The position numbers and the translations under genes are program-made. A DNA stretch of 52,189 nt from Cupriavidus sp. (GTDB lineage: Bacteria > Pseudomonadota > Gammaproteobacteria > Burkholderiales > Burkholderiaceae). The DNA is taken from the NCBI GenBank assembly GCA_031180665.1, contig JAPSLP010000037.1, positions 1-52,189 on the forward strand, given 5' to 3'. Shown here piece by piece: positions 6,646 to 14,729 of this stretch. Position 1 is the stretch's first letter, and each line of letters starts with the position of its first letter. The notes beneath the pieces were generated by a model. The model was not told the DNA's origin. It saw nothing but the letters and a program-made list of their open reading frames with translations, and ran no database searches.

Positions 6646-8433
6646 ATGCTGCCTGTTCAGACCTCCAAACTTGCCGCCGCGTTCACCGATGCGGTACGCG
6701 CGCTGGCGCCGGCCGATGCCGTGCTGCCCGCTGTCGCCTTCGAACGGCCCAAGGTGGCCGCCCACGGCGATCTCGCCTGCAATCTGGCGATGCAGGTGGC
6801 CCGCACGCTCAAGCGCAATCCGCGCGAGCTGGCGCAGCAGATCGTCGACGCCGTGAAGGCCGATGCGCGTACCGCCTCGCTGGTGGCGAGCCTGGAGATC
6901 GCCGGCCCCGGCTTCATCAACCTGCGCCTCACGCCTGCGGCCAAGGCCGAGACGCTGCGCGCGGTGCTGGAGCAGGGCAACGGCTACGGCGCGCAGCAGC
7001 AGGGGGCGCGCGGCCAGGTGCTGGTCGAGTTCGTGTCCGCCAATCCGACCGGCCCGCTGCACGTGGGCCATGGCCGCCAGGCCGCGCTGGGCGACGCGCT
7101 CGCCAATCTGCTGTCGTGGCAGGGCTACGCGGTCCATCGCGAGTTCTACTACAACGACGCCGGCGTGCAGATCCAGAACCTGGCGATCTCGGTGCAGGCG
7201 CGCGCGCGCGGCCTGAAGCCGGGCGAGGCCGGCTGGCCCGAGGCCGCCTACAACGGCGACTACATCGCCGACATCGCCGCCGACTTTCTCGCCCGCAAGA
7301 GCGTGCGCGCCTCCGACGGCGAGCCGGTGACCGCCTCGGGCGACGTCGAGGATCTGGATTCGATCCGCAAGTTCGCCGTCACCTATCTGCGCAACGAGCA
7401 GGACATCGACCTGCAGGCGTTCGGCGTCAGGTTCGACCGCTACTACCTCGAGTCGTCGCTGTACACCGATGGCAAGGTCGAACAGGCCGTGCAGACGCTG
7501 ATCGCCAAGGGCAAGACCTACGAGAGCGAAGGCGCGCTGTGGCTGCGCACCACCGACGACGGCGACGACAAGGACCGGGTGATGCGCAAGGGCGATGGCA
7601 GCTATACCTACTTCGTGCCGGACGTTGCCTATCACACCACCAAGTGGGAGCGCGGCTTCCACAAGGTCATCAACGTGCAGGGCAGCGACCACCACGGCAC
7701 CATCGCCCGGGTGCGGGCCGGCCTGCAGGGGCTGGAGATCGGCATCCCGGTCGGCTATCCCGACTACGTGCTGCACAAGATGGTCACCGTGATGAAGAAC
7801 GGCGAGGAGGTCAAGATCTCCAAGCGCGCCGGTTCGTATGTCACGGTGCGCGACCTGATCGAATGGAGCAACGGCGGCGACGAGACCATCCGCGGCTGCC
7901 TGGATGCGGGCGTGGCCGACTGGCCGGCGCGCTTCACGCGCGGCCGCGACGCGGTGCGCTTCTTCCTGTTGTCGCGCAAGGCCGATACCGAGTTCGTCTT
8001 CGACGTCGACCTGGCGCTCAAGCAGAACGACGAGAACCCGGTGTACTACGTCCAGTACGCGCACGCCCGCATCTGCTCGATCTTCGAGTCCTGGGGCGGC
8101 GAGCTGTGGCAGCAGCGCCTGGCCGAGCTGGCAGGCGCCGACCTGGAGCCGGTGACCGGCGCCGCGGCGAGCCCGCAGGCGCTGGCGCTGGCGCAGCGGC
8201 TGGCCGAATTCCCCGAGATGCTGGCGCAGGCCGCGAACGAGCTGGCGCCGCATGCGGTGGCCTTCTACCTGCGCGATCTGGCCGGCGACTTCCACGCCTT
8301 CTACAACGCAGACCGCGTGCTGGTCGACGACGAGCCGGTCAAGCTGGCGCGGCTGGCGCTGCTGGCGGCCACGCGCCAGGTGCTGCGCAACGGCCTGGCG
8401 GTGATCGGCGTGTCCGCGCCGCAGCGCATGTGA
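6646..8433 (+). CDS. argS: Arginyl-tRNA synthetase
   Basis: A class I aminoacyl-tRNA synthetase of 595 residues that charges tRNA-Arg in the cytoplasm. The N-terminal additional domain (about 1-115) is followed by the HIGH-type motif in NPTGPLHVGHGRQAALGDAL, a KMSKS-like motif in EEVKISKRAGSYVTVRD, and the C-terminal anticodon-binding domain ending in GVSAPQRM. The start at 6646 (MLPVQTSKLAAAF) matches the usual beginning of the family; an in-frame ATG at 6544 adds 34 odd residues. No strong ribosome site is visible. Essential housekeeping gene. Confidence 0.97.
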   Translation: MLPVQTSKLAAAFTDAVRALAPADAVLPAVAFERPKVAAHGDLACNLAMQVARTLKRNPRELAQQIVDAVKADARTASLVASLEIAGPGFINLRLTPAAKAETLRAVLEQGNGYGAQQQGARGQVLVEFVSANPTGPLHVGHGRQAALGDALANLLSWQGYAVHREFYYNDAGVQIQNLAISVQARARGLKPGEAGWPEAAYNGDYIADIAADFLARKSVRASDGEPVTASGDVEDLDSIRKFAVTYLRNEQDIDLQAFGVRFDRYYLESSLYTDGKVEQAVQTLIAKGKTYESEGALWLRTTDDGDDKDRVMRKGDGSYTYFVPDVAYHTTKWERGFHKVINVQGSDHHGTIARVRAGLQGLEIGIPVGYPDYVLHKMVTVMKNGEEVKISKRAGSYVTVRDLIEWSNGGDETIRGCLDAGVADWPARFTRGRDAVRFFLLSRKADTEFVFDVDLALKQNDENPVYYVQYAHARICSIFESWGGELWQQRLAELAGADLEPVTGAAASPQALALAQRLAEFPEMLAQAANELAPHAVAFYLRDLAGDFHAFYNADRVLVDDEPVKLARLALLAATRQVLRNGLAVIGVSAPQRM

Positions 8434-8561
8434 GGCGGCACGGCGGCCTGCGACGCGCGATTGACCGCGGGCCGCCGCCAGGCCTGCCACGTCGCTCGGC
8501 CGACCGGCCGCGGTGCGGGGCACTGGCTCTATAATCTCCCGGCAATATCCAAGAGGACTCC

Positions 8562-9281
8562 ATGCAACAGCAACGCAAGCGTGCCCCGCGCAAGGCCAGC
8601 CGCGCCCAGCAGCGCGGGGGTACGTTTCTCGGCCTGGTGCTCGGCCTGATCATCGGCCTGGCCATCGCGGTGGTGGTGGCGCTGTATATCACCAAGGCAC
8701 CGACGCCGTTCCAGCGCAAGGGCACGCCCAAGCCGGCCGAGCCCGGCAATGTGGTCGGCACCCTGCCGTCGCCGGTGCAGGAGCCGCCGTCGGACCCGAA
8801 CAAGCCGCTGTGGAGCAAGACCCCGCCCAAGCCGGTCGGACCGCCCGCGGAGCCGGCGCATCGGGAACCCACCGCGCCGGCGGCACCTGCCGCGCCCGCC
8901 GCGCCCGCCGCGCCCGCAACCAGGCCGGCGCCGGAGGAAGCCACCAAGCCTGCGCCAAAGATCGCCGAGAAGCCGGCGGAAAAAGCCGCCGAGCGCGCGG
9001 TCGCCGACCCGATCGCCGAGATCGCCCAGGCCGATGCCAACAAGGTCGGCTATCTGCTGCAGGTCGGCGCCTTCCGCTCGCAGGACGACGCCAACCGGCA
9101 GAAGGCCAACCTGGCGATGCAGGGCTTCGAGGCCAAGGTGACCGACCGCGAGGTCAACGGCGTCAAGCTGTATCGTGTGCGGCTGGGCCCGTACAACAAG
9201 ATCGAAGACATGAACCGCGCGCGCGACCGCCTGCAATCGGCCGGTTTCGAGGCGTCGGTGATCCGCTTCACCAAGCAGTAA
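8562..9281 (+). CDS. SPOR-domain cell-division protein (FtsN-like)
   Basis: A 239-residue inner-membrane protein: a basic cytoplasmic N-terminus, one membrane helix (about 22-45), a long Pro/Ala-rich periplasmic linker (about 48-150) and a C-terminal SPOR domain (about 160-239; VGYLLQVGAFRSQDDANRQK to SAGFEASVIRF). SPOR domains bind denuded septal peptidoglycan, so a role at the division site is likely. The ribosome site is AGAGGAC. It lies between argS and dsbA, the common Burkholderiales order. Confidence 0.9.
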   Translation: MQQQRKRAPRKASRAQQRGGTFLGLVLGLIIGLAIAVVVALYITKAPTPFQRKGTPKPAEPGNVVGTLPSPVQEPPSDPNKPLWSKTPPKPVGPPAEPAHREPTAPAAPAAPAAPAAPATRPAPEEATKPAPKIAEKPAEKAAERAVADPIAEIAQADANKVGYLLQVGAFRSQDDANRQKANLAMQGFEAKVTDREVNGVKLYRVRLGPYNKIEDMNRARDRLQSAGFEASVIRFTKQ

Positions 9282-9366
9282 GCCAGGAGACGGCGGCGCC
9301 GGTGCGGGCTGAACCCGCGCGGCGCATCGCTGTCATACGCAGACCGTTTCACTTTTCTCTCGCGCC

Positions 9367-10002
9367 ATGAAGAAAATCGCCGCCTTGTTCGCCACGCTCG
9401 CCGCCGCTGCGGGACTGATGATGGCATCGCCCGCCCAGGCCGCGCCGGCCGAAGGCAAGGAATACCAGGTCCTGAAGGCGGCCCAGCCCGTCACCGCGGG
9501 CAAGATCGAAGTCACCGAGTTCTTCTGGTATGGCTGCCCGCATTGCTACGACTTCGAGCCCGAGCTGGAAGGCTGGGTCCGGAAGCAGGGCAAGGACGTG
9601 GTCTTCAAGCGCGTGCCGGTCGCCTTCCGCGATGACCTGCTGCCGCACACGCGCATCTACTACGCGCTCGAATCGATGGGCAAGCTCGACGCCATGCACA
9701 ACAAGGTCTTCAGCGCGATCCACGCCGAGCGCAAGCGCCTGCTCGACCCGAACGAGATCGCCGACCTGATGGCCAAGAACGGCATCGACCGCAAGGCCTT
9801 CCTGGAGGCCTACAACTCGTTCTCGGTGTCGACCAACACCACGCGCGCCAACAAGATCGCCGACGCCCACAAGATCGACGGCGTGCCGACCATCGTGATC
9901 CAGGGCAAGTACGTGACCTCGCCGTCCATCGCGGGCAGCAAGGGCGCCGCGCTGCAGACGATGGATTACCTGGTGACCCAGGTCCGCGACAAGAAGCTGT
10001 GA
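9367..10002 (+). CDS. dsbA: Periplasmic thiol:disulfide oxidoreductase DsbA
   Basis: A 211-residue periplasmic oxidase that introduces disulfide bonds into exported proteins. The signal peptide ends at AQA (residue 26). The thioredoxin-fold active site is C57-P-H-C60 in FFWYGCPHCYDFEP, and the cis-proline loop is DGVPTIVI (about 172). The inserted helical domain is of normal size. It follows the SPOR gene by 85 bases. No dsbB is present in the window. Confidence 0.95.
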   Translation: MKKIAALFATLAAAAGLMMASPAQAAPAEGKEYQVLKAAQPVTAGKIEVTEFFWYGCPHCYDFEPELEGWVRKQGKDVVFKRVPVAFRDDLLPHTRIYYALESMGKLDAMHNKVFSAIHAERKRLLDPNEIADLMAKNGIDRKAFLEAYNSFSVSTNTTRANKIADAHKIDGVPTIVIQGKYVTSPSIAGSKGAALQTMDYLVTQVRDKKL

Positions 10003-10099
10003 TGATGCCGCGCGCCGCCGTTGCCACCGACACACGGTTGGCCAGCGGCTGAGCGCGCGCTGCCGTTTCCGCTTCGTCTTTCTCGTCCCCCGCCGCCCG

Positions 10100-10930
10100 A
10101 TGCGACCCGTCAAAGTCTTTCTCACCGGCGCATCGAGCGGGATCGGCCAGGCCCTGGCGCGCGAATATGCGCGGCAGGGCGCGATTCTCGGCCTGGTCGG
10201 CCGCCGCGGCGATGCGCTGCGCGCGTTCGTCGCCACCCTGCCCAATCCCAATGCCGCCCGCGTCTATGCGGCCGACGTGCGCGATGCCGACGCCATGCTC
10301 GGCGCCGCGCAGGACTTCCTCGCGCACTTCGGTTGTCCCGATGTCGTGATCGCCAATGCCGGCGTGTCGGTCGGCACGGTGGCCAGCGAACGCGAGGACC
10401 TGGAGGCCTTCCGCGCCGTGATGGACACCAACTGGTTCGGCGTGCTGACCACCTTCCAGCCGTTCCTGGCGCCGATGCAGGCGCGGGACGTGGGGCCGCG
10501 CGAGTGGCGCGGCACGCTGGTCGGCATTGCCAGCGTCGCCGGCGTGCGCGGACTGCCAGGCGCAGGCGCGTACAGCGCGTCGAAGTCGGCGGTGATCAAG
10601 CTGCTGGAGAGCCTGCGGCTGGAACAGCGCCCGCACCGCATCCGCGTGGTGACCATCGCGCCCGGCTATATCCGCACGCCGATGACCGCGCGCAATCCGT
10701 ATCCGATGCCCTTCCTGATGGACGCCGACGCTTTCGCGCGCAAGGCGGTGCGTGCGATCGCCGCCGGCCGGCGCTTTGCGGTGGTGCCGTGGCAGATGGG
10801 GGTGGTGGCCTCGGTGCTGCACGTGCTGCCGCGCTGCCTCTACGACGCGCTGTTCACGCGAGCGCCACGCAAGCCGCGCGAGACGGAGCGCCCGGCGGAC
10901 CCGGCCGGCGACGGCAGCGGGAGCACATGA
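10100..10930 (+). CDS. Short-chain dehydrogenase/reductase
   Basis: A 276-residue classical SDR. It has the NAD(P)-binding TGASSGIG (9-15), NAG (86-88), catalytic S145 and the Y158-x3-K162 pair in AYSASKSAV. The C-terminus extends beyond the usual fold with a hydrophobic segment (VPWQMGVVASVLHVLP) and a basic, Pro-rich tail, suggesting membrane association. Its stop overlaps the start of the next gene (ATGA at 10927-10930), so the two are probably translationally coupled. Substrate unknown. Confidence 0.9.
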   Translation: MRPVKVFLTGASSGIGQALAREYARQGAILGLVGRRGDALRAFVATLPNPNAARVYAADVRDADAMLGAAQDFLAHFGCPDVVIANAGVSVGTVASEREDLEAFRAVMDTNWFGVLTTFQPFLAPMQARDVGPREWRGTLVGIASVAGVRGLPGAGAYSASKSAVIKLLESLRLEQRPHRIRVVTIAPGYIRTPMTARNPYPMPFLMDADAFARKAVRAIAAGRRFAVVPWQMGVVASVLHVLPRCLYDALFTRAPRKPRETERPADPAGDGSGST

Positions 10931-11772
10931 TGTGGCAGGACGCGCTAGGGCATCGACACCCGCGCGCCGCTGCCGATGCGCGCATCGCCTCGCTGGTGCC
11001 ATCGGTCACCGAACTGCTGTTTGCGCTCGGGCTCGGTGACCGGCTGGTGGCGCGCACCGGCTTCTGCATCCATCCCGAACCGCAGGTGCGCGCGGTGGCC
11101 AAGGTCGGCGGCACCAAGGACGTCCAGCTCGACAGGCTGCGCGCGCTGGCGCCCACCCACGTGGTGGTCAACATCGACGAAAACCGGCGCGAGACCGTCG
11201 AAGAGATCCGCGGCTTCGTACCGAACGTGATCGTTACCCATCCGTGCGCGCCGCGCGACAACCTCGAGCTGTACCGGCTGCTGGGCGGCATCTTCGATCG
11301 CGAGGCCCAGGCGCAGGCGCTATGCGCGCGGCTGGAGCAGGCGCTGGCGCGCCTCGAAGCGCAGACGTGGCCGACCCGCAGGGTGCTGTACGCGATCTGG
11401 CAGGACCCATGGATGACGGTGTCGCGCGATACCTATATCAGCCGCATGCTGGCGCTGATCGGTTGGCAGACCTGGCCCGCTGCGCAGGATGCAGGCGCCG
11501 CGCTGCAGGCCTGCGTCGATGGCGATTGCGCGCGGCCCAATGCGCCGGGGCAGCGCTATCCGAGCTTTCGCTGGAGCGAGGCGCTGGTGCGCGAGCTCGA
11601 CCTGGTGCTGCTGTCGACCGAGCCCTATCGCTTCACCGAGGACCACGCCGATGCGCTCGAGCGCCAGCTCGGCCTGCCGGTGCTGCTGGTCGATGGGGAG
11701 ATGGTGTCGTGGTACGGCAGCCGCGCGATCGACGGCATCGCGTATTTGGAGACGCTGGCGCGCCAGGCTTGA
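10927..11772 (+). CDS. BtuF-like cobalamin/metal-chelate binding protein, no signal peptide
   Basis: A 281-residue protein with the helical-backbone metal-receptor fold (periplasmic binding protein type III): ARIASLVPSVTELLFALGLG at the start, VGGTKDVQLDRLRALAPTHV in the N-lobe, and a C-lobe with LYAIWQDPWMTVSRDTYIS. BtuF proteins deliver vitamin B12 or Fe-siderophore to ABC importers, but here the fold begins within 20 residues of the start with no signal peptide, and no BtuC/BtuD genes adjoin. It overlaps the preceding SDR by 4 bases. It may act in the cytoplasm or be an orphan. Confidence 0.85.
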   Translation: MMWQDALGHRHPRAAADARIASLVPSVTELLFALGLGDRLVARTGFCIHPEPQVRAVAKVGGTKDVQLDRLRALAPTHVVVNIDENRRETVEEIRGFVPNVIVTHPCAPRDNLELYRLLGGIFDREAQAQALCARLEQALARLEAQTWPTRRVLYAIWQDPWMTVSRDTYISRMLALIGWQTWPAAQDAGAALQACVDGDCARPNAPGQRYPSFRWSEALVRELDLVLLSTEPYRFTEDHADALERQLGLPVLLVDGEMVSWYGSRAIDGIAYLETLARQA

Positions 11773-11784
11773 GTCCCGCGGACC

Positions 11785-11866
11785 GTCGTCGCCGCGAAAG
11801 CGGGGACCCAGTGGCTTTGCTCCAGCGCGGTGAACGTCGCCGGGTCCCCGCCTGCGCGGGGACGAC
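11785..11866. repeat. Dispersed intergenic inverted repeat, copy A
   Basis: An 82-base element with ends GTCGTC/GACGAC, made of two hairpins: a left arm around CCGCGAAAGCGG and a right arm around CCCCGCCTGCGCGGGG. A second copy with the same arms lies at 32122-32191. It resembles the REP-like elements common between genes in Burkholderiales genomes. Confidence 0.8.
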
Positions 11867-11874
11867 AACGAAGA

Positions 11875-12246
11875 TCAGCGCTCGAAGCCGTAGGCCCGCT
11901 CGACCTTGCAGACGCGCAACTGGAAGCCCCGATACCAGCGCTCGCGCCCCAGGCGCTGCGCAACCCGGTGCTCGGCATGCGCCTGCCAGGCGGCGATGTC
12001 CTCGAGCGAACGCCAGTACGACACCGTGATGCCGGGCGCTCCCGGCGTGCTGCCGTCGCGCACCGACTCGACACCCAGAAAACCCGGCATGGTCGCCGCC
12101 AGCTCCACCATCCGCTGCGCCATCTCGCCGTAGTCGGCTTCGTGGCTGTCCCCGCCCACGTCGGCACCGGTGCGCGTGGACGTGAAGATCACCGCGTAAT
12201 AGGGCGGCGGCGGGGTCTGGGCAAAGACGCTATCGGTGGTGGACAT
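11875..12246 (-). CDS. Antibiotic biosynthesis monooxygenase (ABM) domain protein
   Basis: A 123-residue dimeric alpha-beta barrel protein: YYAVIFTSTRT strand, EMAQRMVELAATMPGFLGVE and VSYWRSLEDIAAWQAHAEH, the typical ABM pattern, ending in WYRGFQLRVCKVERAYGFER. Such proteins are small monooxygenases or heme/quinol-interacting enzymes; the substrate is unknown. The start at 12246 is chosen because upstream in-frame sequence is Pro/Ser-rich and overlaps the next gene. It lies 22 bases after the metallo-beta-lactamase gene on the same strand, so the two form an operon, possibly under LiuR. Confidence 0.85.
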   Translation of the reverse strand: MSTTDSVFAQTPPPPYYAVIFTSTRTGADVGGDSHEADYGEMAQRMVELAATMPGFLGVESVRDGSTPGAPGITVSYWRSLEDIAAWQAHAEHRVAQRLGRERWYRGFQLRVCKVERAYGFER

Positions 12247-12268
12247 GGGCGGCGATCCGGCAGGCGGC

Positions 12269-13348
12269 TCAGGCGTTGGCTCGGAACCGGATGATGCCAT
12301 CGTCGTCCGTGGCGCGCAGCAACTCGCCGGCATGCCACAGCACGTGCAGGTGGGCCAGCGCCTCGCCCATCGCGAAGGTCATCTGATGGATGTCGAACTG
12401 GCGGCGGAAGATCACGTTGACGATATCGCGCGCGCTGCACGGCTTTTCGGCGCAGGCGGCGCGCGTTTCGGCCAGGCGCTCGACATGGTGCTCGCGCAGC
12501 TGCCCGATACGGGTCTGCAGGTTGCGGAACGGCCGGCCGTGCGATGGCAGCACCAGCGTGTCCTCGGGCAGGTCCTGGTAGCGGTCCAGCGAGCGCAGAT
12601 ACAGCGCCAGCGGGTTGGCCTCGGGTTCCATGTCGAACACGCTGACATTGGTCGATATTCGCGGCAGCACCATGTCGCCGGAGATCAGCACGTTGAGCCC
12701 GGCGTTGTAGAGCGCGACGTGTTCCGGCGCGTGGCCGTGGCCGGTGATCACGCGCCAGCTGGCCGCCGCGGGATCGGCGCCCATCGTGACCGTATCGCCG
12801 TCCATCAGCCGGCGGTATTGCGTCGGCAGGTCGGGCACCAGCGTCGCGTAGTAGCTCTTGCGGGCGCGCAGCTTTTCCAGGCTGTCGGGGTCGGCCAGGC
12901 CATGGCGGGCGAAGTGGCTGGCCGCGAAGTCGCCGCCGGCGTTCGAGCCGACGCCGTTGCCGCCGCCCATCACGCGGGCGCTCATATAGTCGCCCAGGCT
13001 CATCCACAGCCGCGCGTCCCAGCGCTGGCACAGCCAGTGCGCCAGCCCGACGTGGTCAGGATGGCAGTGCGTGACCAGCACGCGCAGCACCGGCAGTCCT
13101 TCCAGCTCGTGGGCGAACACGGTTTCCCAGTGCCCCTTGATGGTGTCGTTGGTGATGCCGCAATCGATCACGGTCCAGCCGTCGCGCCCGTCCACACGGT
13201 CCCGCACCAGCCATAGATTGATATGGTCGAGCGCGAACGGCAGCGGCATGCGCAGCCAGTAGACGCCCGGGGCGACCTGCTGGCGCGCGCCGGGCTCGGG
13301 CATGGTCTCGCCGAACGGGTATTGGAGTTGGTGTTCGAGTGCGTTCAT
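12269..13348 (-). CDS. Metallo-beta-lactamase fold hydrolase
   Basis: A 359-residue MBL-fold enzyme with the zinc motif H94-x-H96-x-D98-H99 in LVTHCHPDHVG, GHGHAPEHVALY, SGDMVLP and PSHGRPF, plus a C-terminal helical domain as in LACTB2-like hydrolases. It may be a thioesterase or hydroxyacylglutathione hydrolase-like enzyme; the substrate is unknown. The start at 13348 (MNALEHQLQYPFG) avoids a 46-residue extension that would cover the operator. It is divergent from liuR, with a LiuR-type palindrome between them, which suggests a role in leucine/isovalerate metabolism. Confidence 0.9.
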   Translation of the reverse strand: MNALEHQLQYPFGETMPEPGARQQVAPGVYWLRMPLPFALDHINLWLVRDRVDGRDGWTVIDCGITNDTIKGHWETVFAHELEGLPVLRVLVTHCHPDHVGLAHWLCQRWDARLWMSLGDYMSARVMGGGNGVGSNAGGDFAASHFARHGLADPDSLEKLRARKSYYATLVPDLPTQYRRLMDGDTVTMGADPAAASWRVITGHGHAPEHVALYNAGLNVLISGDMVLPRISTNVSVFDMEPEANPLALYLRSLDRYQDLPEDTLVLPSHGRPFRNLQTRIGQLREHHVERLAETRAACAEKPCSARDIVNVIFRRQFDIHQMTFAMGEALAHLHVLWHAGELLRATDDDGIIRFRANA

Positions 13349-13464
13349 CGGGGAGTCTCTCGGTTGCGAAGCCCTGCGGTGGGCTTTCTCGTCGTCGATC
13401 CGGATGCCGGACGCCGGGGCAGGCCATGCGCGGGCGGCGTCGGGGCGGTTGCCAGGCGCGCTGC

Positions 13465-13486
13465 TTGACGCTAACGTAAACGTCAA
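13465..13486. promoter_or_regulatory. Putative LiuR operator 1
   Basis: A 22-base near-perfect palindrome with ends TTGACG/CGTCAA and centre CTAACGTAAA. It lies in the divergent region between the MBL gene (117 bases away) and liuR (75 bases away). The core ACGTAAACGT is repeated in the element at 14077-14098. AT-rich ACGT-containing palindromes are, from memory, the kind of site predicted for LiuR in proteobacteria. Confidence 0.7.
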
Positions 13487-13560
13487 TTCGGACGGCCTGT
13501 TGCCATCTTAAGCGAAAACGCCCACGCGTATCGAACGTTCGTTCTCTTTTACAGGCGCTC

Positions 13561-14019
13561 ATGCCCAGCTCCGCCACCCCCTCCGCGATGTCCGCCAACC
13601 AGCCAGCGGCGATCACCTACACCATCACCGAACTGGCGCGCGAGTTCGACATCACGCCGCGTGCGATCCGGTTCTATGAGGACCAGGGGCTGCTGTTGCC
13701 CGACCGGGTCGGCGCCGGGGGAAGGCAGCGGCTCTACAGCGGCCGCGAGCGCACCCGGCTGAAGTTGACGCTGCGCGGCAAGCGGCTCGGCCTGACGCTG
13801 AACGAAATCCGCGAGATCCTCGATCTGTACGAATCGCCCCGCGACACGGTGCCCCAGCTCGAGCGCTTCCTGGCCTCGCTGGCGCAGCACCGACAGGCGC
13901 TGGAGCGGCAGATGGAGGACCTGCAGGCCCAGCTGGCCGAGATCGACCAGCACGAGCGCCAGTGCCGCGCCTTGCTGGCGGCGGCCGAGCCGCAGCGGGA
14001 GCGCACGGCCGGCGCCTGA
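13561..14019 (+). CDS. liuR: MerR-family regulator of leucine/isovalerate catabolism
   Basis: A 152-residue MerR-type DNA-binding protein. The winged helix-turn-helix is at about 20-90 (YTITELAREFDITPRAIRFY, RVGAGGRQRLYSGRERTRL) and is followed by a dimerisation coiled coil (about 105-140). There is no metal-binding cysteine cluster; the only cysteine is near residue 143. Its position beside liuA and two matching palindromes identifies it as LiuR, which in related bacteria represses the liu genes until branched acyl-CoA accumulates. An alternative start is Met10 at 13588. Confidence 0.88.
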   Translation: MPSSATPSAMSANQPAAITYTITELAREFDITPRAIRFYEDQGLLLPDRVGAGGRQRLYSGRERTRLKLTLRGKRLGLTLNEIREILDLYESPRDTVPQLERFLASLAQHRQALERQMEDLQAQLAEIDQHERQCRALLAAAEPQRERTAGA

Positions 14020-14076
14020 ATGTGGCCGAGACCACGCTGGCCTTTCGGTTTCGGGCCGATCCTTCGACAAATTTGA

Positions 14077-14098
14077 TTGACGTTTACGTAAACGTAAA
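14077..14098. promoter_or_regulatory. Putative LiuR operator 2
   Basis: A 22-base palindrome beginning TTGACG and ending CGTAAA, with the perfect inner dyad ACGTTTACGTAAACGT (14080-14095). It is AT-rich in a GC-rich setting and lies 58 bases before the thioesterase start and upstream of liuA. It shares its core with the element at 13465-13486, so both are probably bound by the MerR protein between them. Confidence 0.75.
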
Positions 14099-14155
14099 TA
14101 AAATAGGCCGACAGCCCACCGCAGCACGCGGTGCCGGCGCCGACAGGAAGCTGCC

Positions 14156-14677
14156 ATGCCGAATTCCGCCACGGATGTTGAAACCTACGCCGCCGCAGAC
14201 GCCGCAGACCATCCCGCGGATGCCCCGGGCCGCGGCGCCTTGGATTTGTCCCCAAGCCGCGCCGAGGCGATCGCCGCCAGCTTCGCCCGCCAGGGCCTGA
14301 TGACGACGTTCGGCGCCTCGCTGGTGCGCGTCGAGCGCGGCGAGGTCGAGCTGGCGATGCCGTGGTCCGAGGGCGTCACCCAGCAGCATGGCTTCTTCCA
14401 CGGCGGCGTGGTCGGCGCGCTGGCCGACAGCGCCTGCGGCTATGCCGCGCTGTCGATGGTCGGCGAGGGGGAGGCCGGCCTGACCGCCGAGTACAAGATC
14501 AATCTGCTGTCGCCGGCGAAGGGCGAGCGGCTGATCGCGGTGGGCCGCGTGCTCAAGCCCGGCCGCACGCTGATCGTCGCCCAGGGCGACGTGTTCACCG
14601 AGACCGGCGGCACCCGCAAGGCGGTGGCCACCATGCTGATGACGCTGTGCGTGGTGCGCACGCTCGACCACGTCTGA
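14156..14677 (+). CDS. PaaI-type hotdog thioesterase
   Basis: A 173-residue hotdog-fold acyl-CoA thioesterase: the helix motif QQHGFFHGGVVGALADSACG (the HGG...D signature of PaaI-like enzymes), then TAEYKINLLSPAKGERLIAV and a C-terminal strand. The first 40 residues are Ala/Asp-rich and variable. The ribosome site is CAGGAAG. It lies directly after a LiuR-type operator and 52 bases before liuA, so it may hydrolyse or salvage acyl-CoA intermediates of leucine breakdown. Confidence 0.88.
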   Translation: MPNSATDVETYAAADAADHPADAPGRGALDLSPSRAEAIAASFARQGLMTTFGASLVRVERGEVELAMPWSEGVTQQHGFFHGGVVGALADSACGYAALSMVGEGEAGLTAEYKINLLSPAKGERLIAVGRVLKPGRTLIVAQGDVFTETGGTRKAVATMLMTLCVVRTLDHV

Positions 14678-14729
14678 GCCCCCACCGCCGCATTCGCTAT
14701 CGAATCCGGATTCCAACAGGAGACAAACC

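Noticed and set aside
6468..8534. Open reading frame of 688 codons on the plus strand
   Set aside because: It overlaps argS in another frame; argS has full family motifs, so this is a shadow.
8530..8535. TATAAT before the SPOR-domain gene
   Set aside because: The -10 box is perfect but no -35-like hexamer is found at the right distance, so it is not listed as a promoter.
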